The position numbers and the translations under genes are program-made. A model generated the notes under the pieces. The model did not search any database. It saw only the letters and a program-made list of their open reading frames with translations, and was not told the DNA's origin. This document shows positions 1 to 5,639 of a DNA stretch of 6,761 nt, piece after piece. This DNA comes from Casp-actino8 sp945862545 (GTDB lineage Bacteria; Actinomycetota; Acidimicrobiia; Acidimicrobiales; Ilumatobacteraceae), in assembly GCA_945862545.1 (NCBI GenBank), contig CAMAYS010000118.1, positions 1 through 6,761 on the forward strand, read 5' to 3'. Each line of letters begins with the position of its first letter. Position 1 is the stretch's first letter.

Positions 1-45
1 AGTTTGTGACATGCCTCCTAGTTTGTCAGGCTCTGAGGTACCACC

Positions 46-711
46 ATGAGCAAGAACCTACATATTGACCATCTTGTGTACGCGACCCCGGATTTAGCAA
101 GTGCCGTCGCGGACATTGAATCCCGTTTCGGGGTTGCCCCGACCCCTGGCGGAGCCCATCTCGGACTCGGCACTTTCAATGCTTTGCTCGGATTGGGCCC
201 GCGCACATATCTCGAAATCATTGGCCCCGATCCCGCGCAACCCACGCCACTCGCCCCCCGTCCCTTCGGCATTGATGACCTCGCATCACCCAAGTTGGTG
301 GGCTGGTGCGCGTCGCCACAACGCTCGCTCGGCGATGTCGTGAACGCTGCTCGCGAGAGCGGTTTTGATCCAGGCGATGTTCGCTCAATGAGTCGTCAAC
401 GACCCGATGGTGTGATGTTGGAGTGGGAACTCACCTTGGCTCCTTTGCCAATAGCCGAAGGAGGAGTGTTGCCATTCTTTATTGATTGGGGACGCACCAT
501 ACATCCAACAGAAAACCTCGCAACTGGCGGGACCCTAGTGACCTTGGATCTCTTTCACCCTGCGCCTCGAACAATTGACTTGATGCTCTCCGCAGTGAGT
601 GACTCTGCACTATTGGGCGATGATCAAGTAAATATCACTTTGAACTATGACGATGAAGCGAAACTGAGTGCGACAATCATGACCGCTCACGGATTGGTCA
701 CTCTCGGCTAG
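46..711 (+). CDS. VOC-superfamily (glyoxalase-like domain) protein
   Basis: A 221-residue protein resembling the Glyoxalase_3-like branch of the vicinal oxygen chelate fold; the reaction is unknown. Seen: an opening strand with an H-x-D-H motif (His6, Asp8, His9) followed by VYATPDL, a G-G-x-H turn (35-38), T-x-N-A-L-L (43-48), and Y-L-E-I-I-G (55-60). The N-terminal His and the strand Glu57 sit where VOC enzymes usually bind a divalent metal. The second half has P-F-F-I-D-W-G (143-149) and His153, also typical of this branch, suggesting two pseudo-repeats. No signal peptide or membrane segment, so cytosolic. The ATG at 46 is chosen because GAGGT (35-39) lies six bases upstream. The gene converges on the SDR gene with one base between stops and is the only plus-strand gene here. 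Fold assignment is fairly secure; function is not. Confidence 0.82.
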   Translation: MSKNLHIDHLVYATPDLASAVADIESRFGVAPTPGGAHLGLGTFNALLGLGPRTYLEIIGPDPAQPTPLAPRPFGIDDLASPKLVGWCASPQRSLGDVVNAARESGFDPGDVRSMSRQRPDGVMLEWELTLAPLPIAEGGVLPFFIDWGRTIHPTENLATGGTLVTLDLFHPAPRTIDLMLSAVSDSALLGDDQVNITLNYDDEAKLSATIMTAHGLVTLG

Positions 712-712
712 A

Positions 713-1483
713 TCACTGTGGAGTGACGTAGGCCGCGGTGATGCCGCCATCAATAATCAATGATTGACCCGTCATCCAACTGCTCTCATCAGATGCAAGA
801 AAGAGTGCTCCGTTAGCGATTTCACTTGCATCGCCAAAACGACCCATCGGAATATGCACTAGTCGGCGCTGACGTTTTTCGTCATCACTGAGAAACTTCG
901 CCAACATGGGAGTCATAATCGGTCCAGGACACAACGAATTCGCACGAATCCCTTGACGAGCATAAATGACCGCAATTTCGCGAGTCATCGCTAACACTGC
1001 TCCTTTAGAGGCGGTGTAGGCCACTTGTGGAGTAGCCGCGCCCATGTGAGCCACGAAACTCGCCACATTCACGATCGATCCGCCACCACTTGCCAACATT
1101 GCGGGAATGGCGTAGCGACAGCCAAGAAGCGTGCCCAAAACATTGATATCCATGGTGCGCTGGTAAGTCTCGACAGATGTATTCGTCGGACCATCATCAT
1201 CGCTGAGCATCACGCCAGCGTTGTTATACAAAATGTGTAGCCCACCGAAAGTTTCAACAGCGTGCTGTACTGCTGCTTCAACAGAACCTTCATCGCTGAC
1301 ATCACAGCGCACAAATGTTGCTTCACCACCTGCGGCATCAATGGCGTCCACCACCTCATCACCATCAACAACATCAGCGATAACAATTTGGGCGCCTTCA
1401 CGGGCGAAGAGTTCTGCACCGACTCGGCCAAGACCTGATGAACCGCCAGTGATGATTGCGACTTTTCCTTGTAGACGACCCAT
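713..1483 (-). CDS. SDR family NAD(P)-dependent oxidoreductase
   Basis: A classical short-chain dehydrogenase/reductase of 256 residues, the usual length. Seen: cofactor motif TGGSSGLG (12-19), an acidic residue at the end of strand 2 (Asp37, which in the family favours NAD over NADP), Asp61-Val62 near the adenine, NNAG (87-90), Asn114, Ser142, and the catalytic YTASK (Tyr156, Lys160). P-G-P-I-x-T-P follows (186-192), and the end has the D-G-G motif (245-247). It would interconvert a hydroxyl and a carbonyl group; the substrate is unknown, and names such as 3-oxoacyl-ACP reductase would be over-specific. The ATG at 1483 is preceded by GGAG six bases upstream. It lies 61 bp downstream of the glutamine-synthetase-like gene on the same strand, so the two are probably one operon, with the SDR acting on a related intermediate (inference). 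Confidence 0.93.
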   Translation of the reverse strand: MGRLQGKVAIITGGSSGLGRVGAELFAREGAQIVIADVVDGDEVVDAIDAAGGEATFVRCDVSDEGSVEAAVQHAVETFGGLHILYNNAGVMLSDDDGPTNTSVETYQRTMDINVLGTLLGCRYAIPAMLASGGGSIVNVASFVAHMGAATPQVAYTASKGAVLAMTREIAVIYARQGIRANSLCPGPIMTPMLAKFLSDDEKRQRRLVHIPMGRFGDASEIANGALFLASDESSWMTGQSLIIDGGITAAYVTPQ

Positions 1484-1544
1484 GAAATTCTCCGTTCTTT
1501 ACGCTTCGACGATACTGCCCACTGGGTGAGTTTGAAGCACAAAC

Positions 1545-2921
1545 TCAGATTCGCTCGAAGTAGCGATTCTTTTCCCAATCGGTGACCGTGCGATTGAAGG
1601 CTTCCCATTCACTTTGCGCGGAACGCAAAATCCAGTGGTGCACTTCCTCACCGAAACATTCACGCGCTATGTCACTGTCACGCCACAAGGCAATCGCATC
1701 GGGAAGATTCCAGGGAATCCGACCCACGCTTGAGTCCTCGTATCCATTGCCAACAAAGGGTTCGCCGAGAGTCAACTTATTTTTGATGCCATACAGGCCG
1801 CCAGCAATCGTGCCGGCGAAGGCCAGATAGCTATTGGCATCGGCACCCGGAATCCGATTCTCCACGCGCGTTGCGTTGCCATGGCCGACCTGACGGAAAC
1901 CCAAGGTGCGATTATCGATGCCCCAACCAATACCCGTTGGAGCCCACGAACCAGGTTGGAAACGGCGATAACTATTGACCGTTGGAGCCCATAACAAAGA
2001 GAACTCGCGCGCCGTATGAATTTGTCCAGCCAAAAATTGTTTGAAGACCTGACTCATGCCCAATGCATCAGCGGAATCGGCGAAAACCGAAGTCTGACCA
2101 TCGAGCGACCACAAACTGGCATGGATATGACAGGACGAGCCCACATCATTGAAATCAGGTTTAGCCATAAAAGTGATGGAGCGTCCGTGAGCGGCAGCGA
2201 TTTCTTTGGCAGCATTTTTGTACAAGTGATTGCGGTCAGCCATCTCAATCGCTGTCGAATATGACAAGTTGATCTCATGCTGTCCAGCACCAGCCTCGCC
2301 TTTAGAGAACTCAACGGGCACGCCCGATAATTCCATGGCTGAGCGAATCGCTCCGACGATGTATTCATCGCGTGTCGTCTGCAAGATGTTGTAATCCTGC
2401 GCCCATGCCGAATGGGGTCGTAGCGATGCGTAGCCGTTCTTCTTTGCTTCATCGTATGAGTCATGAAATAAAAAGAACTCAATCTCACTACCGAGCAGTG
2501 TTAGGTAGCCCATTGAAGCGGCGTGATCAACTTGCTGGCGCAAGATTGAACGTGGCGCAACAGCGACCACTTCCCCCGAAGTGCTATCGAATAAATCACA
2601 CATGATGACTGCTGTCTTGGGCAACCACGAGGCAATGCGAATGGTCTCCCAATCAGCCTTGGCCAACATATCTCCATAGCCCAGATCGAAGCTTGAAAAG
2701 CGAAAACCAATCTCGGGCTGATTATCAATATCGCAGGTCAAGAGATAATCGCAGTTTTCAGTTCCGTGATCTGCCACGTGATCGAGAAAGAATCTTCCAG
2801 TCGCCCGCTTGCCAACTAAACGACCATAGCGATCAACAAAACCCATGATCACGGTCTCAATGTCGCCACTCTGGATGTGGACGCTCAGTTCTTCACGAGA
2901 TATCACAGCGCGCTTCATCAT
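1545..2921 (-). CDS. Glutamine synthetase-family ligase (PuuA/GlnA3-4-like)
   Basis: An ATP-dependent ligase of the glutamine synthetase I fold, 458 residues from this start. Numbering here follows the longer 464-residue frame from the TTG at 2939. Seen: GSEIEFFLF with metal ligands Glu152 and Glu154; Glu215 and GQHE (219-222); the K-P then G-S-S-C-H-I-H block (260-273) with ATP/metal histidines; N-R-T (343-345); and R-V-E-N-R-I-P with Glu360 and Arg362, followed by N-S-Y-L-A. The GSI region that carries the adenylylated Tyr (N-L-Y-D-L-P) here reads R-I-P-W-N-L-P, so adenylylation control is not expected. That fits the gamma-glutamyl-amine or ethanolamine ligases rather than the main nitrogen-assimilating enzyme (family-level inference). 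Start is uncertain: ATGs at 2921 and 2918, GTG at 2930 and TTG at 2939 all lack a clear ribosome site. It follows carD by 58 bp and precedes the SDR gene; a small GTTTG/CAAAC hairpin (1530-1544) directly follows its stop. Confidence 0.9.
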   Translation of the reverse strand: MMKRAVISREELSVHIQSGDIETVIMGFVDRYGRLVGKRATGRFFLDHVADHGTENCDYLLTCDIDNQPEIGFRFSSFDLGYGDMLAKADWETIRIASWLPKTAVIMCDLFDSTSGEVVAVAPRSILRQQVDHAASMGYLTLLGSEIEFFLFHDSYDEAKKNGYASLRPHSAWAQDYNILQTTRDEYIVGAIRSAMELSGVPVEFSKGEAGAGQHEINLSYSTAIEMADRNHLYKNAAKEIAAAHGRSITFMAKPDFNDVGSSCHIHASLWSLDGQTSVFADSADALGMSQVFKQFLAGQIHTAREFSLLWAPTVNSYRRFQPGSWAPTGIGWGIDNRTLGFRQVGHGNATRVENRIPGADANSYLAFAGTIAGGLYGIKNKLTLGEPFVGNGYEDSSVGRIPWNLPDAIALWRDSDIARECFGEEVHHWILRSAQSEWEAFNRTVTDWEKNRYFERI

Positions 2922-2935
2922 TGCACGCACGCTAA

Positions 2936-2945
2936 CCAATATTGG
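2936..2945. promoter_or_regulatory. 10-bp perfect palindrome at ligase 5' end
   Basis: CCAATATTGG is a perfect 10-bp palindrome between carD and the ligase gene. It overlaps the possible TTG start and lies 15 bp upstream of the favoured ATG. It could be an operator for a regulator of the ligase-SDR pair, but one short palindrome can occur by chance and no second half-site array was found. Confidence 0.2.
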
Positions 2946-2959
2946 GCAGAAGTGGCACG

Positions 2960-2975
2960 GGGGAAGTCCCCGGGG
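2960..2975 (-). other. GC-rich inverted repeats after carD stop
   Basis: GGGGAAGTCCCC (2960-2971) overlaps CCCCGGGG (2968-2975), just after the carD stop codon. The transcript could form a short hairpin with a 4-5 bp GC stem. There is no T-run after it, so it is not a convincing intrinsic terminator; it might pause transcription or mark a processed 3' end. Read-through from carD into the ligase gene is therefore possible. Confidence 0.25.
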
Positions 2976-2979
2976 AATA

Positions 2980-3828
2980 CTACTTTTTCTTGGCTTCGGG
3001 CTTCTTTGCCACTGCCTTCTTCGCAGGTGCAGCCTTCGCAGGAGCAGATTCCTTCACAGGAGCCTTCTCCTTGGGAGCGGCAGTCTTCTTAACAGGGGCA
3101 GCCTTCTTCACAGGGGCAGCCTTGGCTGGAGCATCTTCCTTCACCAGGGCGGGCTTCTTCTCAGCGGCAGCCTTCTTGACAGGAGCGGCAGCCTTCTTCA
3201 CAGGAGCGGCCTTGACTGGCTTGGCTTCTTCCATGAAGTCGTCATCGTCGTCCATGTCGTCGTCAGCATCTTTTGGTGCAACTTCAACTTTGGGGGCCAG
3301 CGCCTTAACGGCCTTGACAGCTTTGACTGGCTTGAGGACACCTTTTGCGAGTGCATCGTCAAGATACTGCTCGGCTTCGTCAGTGGTGACCTTCAATGCC
3401 GGAGCGATTTCAGAGATCAGATTGACTCGCGCCCGCTCGTACATGGTTCGCTCAGCAGCGGACAAAGATGCGTCACGATTACGCGCCGCCAAGTTACGAA
3501 CAACTTCGGCCACCTGATACACATCGCCACTCTTGAGTTTTTCTTGGTGATTCTTAAACCGGCGACTCCAGTTGCTGGGAACGCGTGGGTCAGCCTTAGC
3601 TAACACTGCGACAAGATCTTCAAGTTCATCGGGTGACACTGGTGGACGAACGCCGACCTCATCAACTTTGGACATAGGAACTCGCAACGTCATTTCACCA
3701 ATGACGGTACGCAGCACCAAATAATCCTGGACCTTGCCAGTATTCAATGGGTCTTGCTTGCTGATCGACTCCACCTTGCACGCTCCGTGCTGAGGGTAGA
3801 TGACGGTGTCACCCTTCTTAAACTTCAC
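2980..3828 (-). CDS. carD: CarD/CdnL-family RNA polymerase-binding regulator with histone-H1-like tail
   Basis: A 282-residue protein. Residues 1-~165 form a complete CarD/CdnL module, about the length of a typical whole CarD. The N-terminal RNA polymerase beta-binding part has G-D-x-V-I-Y-P-x-H-G (6-15) and R-V-P-M-S-K-V (49-55). The helical DNA-binding part has the conserved Trp87 in N-W-S-R-R, K-L-K-S-G-D (97-102) and L-S-x-x-E-R-x-M-Y (122-130). CarD stabilises the open promoter complex at many promoters, including rRNA promoters (family knowledge). Unusually, a tail of about 115 residues follows: an acidic block (187-201, mostly Asp/Glu), then K-A-A-P-V-K-K-like repeats to a triple-Lys end. 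The tail resembles histone H1 or the tail of mycobacterial HupB and probably binds DNA (inference). The GTG start at 3828 is fixed by GAGGT (3833-3837) four bases upstream. It lies downstream of tRNA-Arg and upstream of the ligase gene. Confidence 0.93.
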   Translation of the reverse strand: MKFKKGDTVIYPQHGACKVESISKQDPLNTGKVQDYLVLRTVIGEMTLRVPMSKVDEVGVRPPVSPDELEDLVAVLAKADPRVPSNWSRRFKNHQEKLKSGDVYQVAEVVRNLAARNRDASLSAAERTMYERARVNLISEIAPALKVTTDEAEQYLDDALAKGVLKPVKAVKAVKALAPKVEVAPKDADDDMDDDDDFMEEAKPVKAAPVKKAAAPVKKAAAEKKPALVKEDAPAKAAPVKKAAPVKKTAAPKEKAPVKESAPAKAAPAKKAVAKKPEAKKK

Positions 3829-3889
3829 GCAGACCTCATTCAGTAATCGCCGGCATTTAAGAATGAATGACCACCGGAACAGTCGCCAA

Positions 3890-3925
3890 AGTGTACGAGT
3901 AAAATCATCGATTTCATCAGGTCAA
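3890..3925 (-). promoter_or_regulatory. Tentative carD promoter region
   Basis: The 112 bp between the tRNA and carD hold TTGACC (3920-3925 on the minus strand), a good -35 match, and TACACT (3890-3895), a fair -10 match. The gap between them is 24 bp, too long for a standard pair. With a 17-18 bp gap the hexamer would be TTACTC or TACTCG, which is poor. One of these probably marks the carD promoter, but the exact site is uncertain. Confidence 0.3.
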
Positions 3926-3940
3926 ACCCGTTTTGATGTG

Positions 3941-4014
3941 CGCCCTCGGCACGATTCGAACGTACGACCGATGGATTAGAAGTCCATTGCTCTATCCAGC
4001 TGAGCTACGAGGGC
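3941..4014 (-). tRNA. tRNA-Arg (anticodon UCU)
   Basis: A complete 74-nt cloverleaf on the minus strand. The acceptor arms GCCCTCG and CGAGGGC pair over all 7 bp. The D-arm is GCTC/GAGC, and the anticodon stem ATGGA/TCCAT encloses CTTCTAA, giving anticodon TCT. The T-arm is GTACG/CGTGC around TTCGAAT. The discriminator base is G and CCA is not encoded (CAC follows). It reads AGA and AGG arginine codons. Upstream (4015-4064) is a TTGCGT and, 19 bp later, TGTAAC, a weak promoter candidate. The cinA remnant ends 50 bp upstream of its 5' end; carD begins 112 bp downstream. Confidence 0.96.
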
Positions 4015-4064
4015 GAGCCTCCCAAGGTTACAAGCCCACTCGCCCTGAGGGACGCAACCTCTGC

Positions 4065-4275
4065 CTAGGTAGCCAGCAAACGCCCTCTCAACAAATCCAG
4101 AGCCGAAATCACCGACATCTGGCGCATTTGATCTCTTTGACCCGGCATCCGCAAAGTCGTGGCAAACGCTGGTTCACCTGGAAGGGCAATTCCGACACAG
4201 ACCGTGCCAACCGCTTGACCTTCTTGCTCAGTTGGACCAGCCACGCCAGTCAGCGAGAGCCCCACATCAGCACCC
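4065..4275 (-). pseudogene. cinA: Remnant of cinA 3' end (C-terminal ~70 codons)
   Basis: In the minus-strand frame ending at the TAG at 4065-4067, this encodes a near copy of the C-terminal end of the CinA encoded at 5640-6761. It is identical from D-V-G-L-S-L-T-G through to S-A-L-D-L-L-R, then ends G-R-L-L-A-T instead of R-H-L-L-A-G-R. Everything upstream in CinA, including the catalytic A-E-S-x-T-G-G block, is missing. The frame continues upstream to about 4334 with unrelated residues that overlap the end of the surface-protein gene in another frame. No convincing ribosome site precedes it. It is best read as a non-functional remnant left at a duplication or insertion junction, not as a separate gene. 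Confidence 0.85.
4071..4275. repeat. Direct repeat, left copy (cinA 3' end)
   Basis: Matches 5649-5853 in the same orientation at a fixed offset of 1578 bp, with no gaps. I count nine mismatches in the first 200 bp (4071-4270), about 95.5% identity, then one more mismatch and ACCC before the sequences diverge. The left boundary is abrupt at 4071 and the right boundary is at about 4275. Together with the right copy it brackets the surface-protein gene. Confidence 0.92.
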
Positions 4276-5547
4276 TGTGGGGACTCTCTGGTTGCCATCA
4301 ATCGAGGAAGGGAGAAGTAAAGGACTGTCACCACTAAAAGTCCAACCCGAATAACAATTCAGCGATTGCCTCGCGTTTGAGCCCAACGAACTAAACGACA
4401 AACCAATCGCGCCTAAAGTCACATCGATTTGCTTGGGTCCATCTTCCCAAGCGATGAGCGTGGCATCGTAGTTAGCAACTGTAAGGGCCGTTTGGTCAAG
4501 CATATATTCCATATTGACGACAAGACCAATGTTCCAAGCGCCAAGACTTTGATCAAACGACGACGCAAGAACGAACATGTAGGACATATCAGTCACACTG
4601 CCGGTGTCCCAAGAATTCAAACTCTGATTAAACGACGACGCCCATCCGAACATCCCATCCATCTCAGTCACACTGCCGGTGTCCCAAGAATTCAAACTCT
4701 GATTAAACGATGACGCATAAACGAACATGTAGGACATATCAGTCACACTGCTGGTGTCCCAAGAATTCAAACTCTGATTAAACGACGACGCCCATCCGAA
4801 CATCCCATCCATCTCAGTCACACTGCTGGTGTCCCAATCATTGATGTCATCATTGAAAGATGATGCACCATAAAAGAGGCCAGATAGGTTGGTGACAGTG
4901 ACCGGGAGAACCGCCGGGACATCAATCAAATTATTTGCACCATAAAATGCGTTACGCAATGATTCAGTGCCAAGGTCACCGAATGAAGTCACTGCGGTGA
5001 GGTACTCCGCTCCAGACAGAGGATCTCCATCTTCGTCTTGACCAAATCCAGTCAATGATCCGCTGACCGTGATCGTGTATTGACCCGATGTCGCATACGT
5101 GTGTGCGAATGGTCCAGCGACCGCCGCATCACTATCAGGCGATCCGTCACCCCAATCAACATTCACATTAACGTCACCAAAGAGACCCAACTCATACAGA
5201 AATCCTGTGCTCAGAGCTGAGATGGAGTCCCCTTGAATGTCTTCCGGTATGTCAATTTCCAGAATCAGATTCTGATTCAACGGCGCCAAGGTTGTTGAAG
5301 TCGTCGTCACTTCAGGAACAGTCGTCGTCACCGACGAGGAATCACATGAAGTCGACGATGATTGAGCAGACACTGCCCCGAGTCCTAAAAGAAGGAACGG
5401 AACCACCGCAACGAACGACACCCGACCGGCAGAGGCTCGCGTCAAACGAGCAACTATGACCCCAAGGACCAACAGAAAAACCGCGGCGACAGCAACACCA
5501 GTCGCTCCACCCGTGGTCGGCAACGGACACACCTCAACAGAAAACAT
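4267..5547 (-). CDS. Secreted PKD-like/BspA-type (DUF285) repeat surface protein with N-terminal LPxTG-like module
   Basis: About 426 residues; numbering counts a GTG one codon upstream (5550) as 1. Order: C-P-L-P-T-T-G-G (8-15), hydrophobic segment (16-36) followed by Arg residues, second hydrophobic segment (45-62) ending V-S-A-Q like a signal-peptidase site, a Ser/Thr/Val/Pro linker (64-90), and a PKD-like domain with W-G-D-G (133-136) and H-T-Y-A-T-S-G-Q-Y-T-I-T-V-S-G (150-164). Five 25-residue repeats follow (221-345) of the S-F-N-Q-S-L-N-S-W-D-T-S-S-V-T-D-M type (DUF285, lipoprotein/BspA-like), then a degenerate sixth and a Y-D-A-T-L-I-A-W end segment. Such proteins are usually exported and act in adhesion (family knowledge). 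ATG at 5547 is favoured because AGGG lies seven bases upstream; an in-frame TAG 6 bp before the GTG rules out a longer protein. The stop lies inside the cinA remnant, and no C-terminal anchor follows, so the end may be truncated. It lies between two cinA 3' ends. Confidence 0.85.
   Translation of the reverse strand: MFSVEVCPLPTTGGATGVAVAAVFLLVLGVIVARLTRASAGRVSFVAVVPFLLLGLGAVSAQSSSTSCDSSSVTTTVPEVTTTSTTLAPLNQNLILEIDIPEDIQGDSISALSTGFLYELGLFGDVNVNVDWGDGSPDSDAAVAGPFAHTYATSGQYTITVSGSLTGFGQDEDGDPLSGAEYLTAVTSFGDLGTESLRNAFYGANNLIDVPAVLPVTVTNLSGLFYGASSFNDDINDWDTSSVTEMDGMFGWASSFNQSLNSWDTSSVTDMSYMFVYASSFNQSLNSWDTGSVTEMDGMFGWASSFNQSLNSWDTGSVTDMSYMFVLASSFDQSLGAWNIGLVVNMEYMLDQTALTVANYDATLIAWEDGPKQIDVTLGAIGLSFSSLGSNARQSLNCYSGWTFSGDSPLLLPSSIDGNQRVPTGC
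4516..4890 (-). repeat. Five tandem 75-bp (25-residue) coding repeats
   Basis: Residues 221-345 of the surface protein form five contiguous units of exactly 25 residues, each with A-S-S-F-(N/D)-x-S/D-(L/I)-x-x-W at the core. Two flavours alternate: units 2 and 4 begin E-M-D-G-M-F-G-W, units 3 and 5 begin D-M-S-Y-M-F-V. Unit 1 and the degenerate unit after 345 are more diverged, as expected for the edges of an array that grew from the middle. Confidence 0.9.
4571..4837. repeat. Near-identical 150-bp higher-order repeat
   Basis: Positions 4571-4687 match 4721-4837 (117 bp, offset 150) with only two C/T differences, at 4602/4752 and 4677/4827. The 150-bp unit is a pair of 25-residue motifs. Such similarity indicates a recent duplication or homogenisation of a two-motif block, and gain or loss of units would keep the reading frame. 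Confidence 0.9.
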
Positions 5548-5621
5548 CACAACGCCCTAACAGTCAGAGACATAATTCGGGCCACAACAGGCTGATGCCG
5601 ACCACAAACTAACACAATCAG

Positions 5622-5632
5622 AAAAGACTTTT
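5622..5632. other. AAAAGACTTTT palindrome between cinA and the surface gene
   Basis: An 11-base perfect inverted repeat (arms AAAAG/CTTTT) 7 bp after the cinA stop codon. The ~90-bp spacer to the surface gene (5551-5639) holds no clear sigma-70 promoter. The palindrome is A/T only in its arms apart from one pair each, too weak to be called a terminator, so co-transcription from cinA is possible. Confidence 0.2.
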
Positions 5633-5639
5633 AGATGCT

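Noticed and set aside
1530..1544. GTTTG/CAAAC hairpin after the ligase stop as a terminator
   Set aside because: The stem is only 5 bp, it lacks a following T-run, and the SDR gene lies 61 bp downstream with its own ribosome site, so read-through is more likely.
2942..3517. Plus-strand open frame of 191 codons rich in Ala/Phe/Ser, antisense to carD
   Set aside because: It is the shadow of the Lys/Ala/Pro repeats of the carD tail. Its low complexity mirrors that tail, and the minus-strand frame has clear CarD motifs and a ribosome site.
2845..3603. Second long plus-strand frame (252 codons) across carD, rich in Leu/Ser/Gly
   Set aside because: It is another frame of the same repetitive antisense stretch, with no recognisable domain.
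4065..4334. 89-codon frame as a separate small PncC-like gene
   Set aside because: It lacks the catalytic Ser block and has no ribosome site; its first ~20 codons are an alternate frame of the surface gene end. It is a remnant.
4429..4713. Plus-strand frame with repeated Arg-rich blocks
   Set aside because: The repeats are the reverse complement of the DUF285 coding repeats; there is no independent support.
4516..4890. Regularly spaced repeats that could suggest a CRISPR array
   Set aside because: The repeats are contiguous 75-bp coding units with no unique spacers, they preserve the reading frame, and no cas gene is present.
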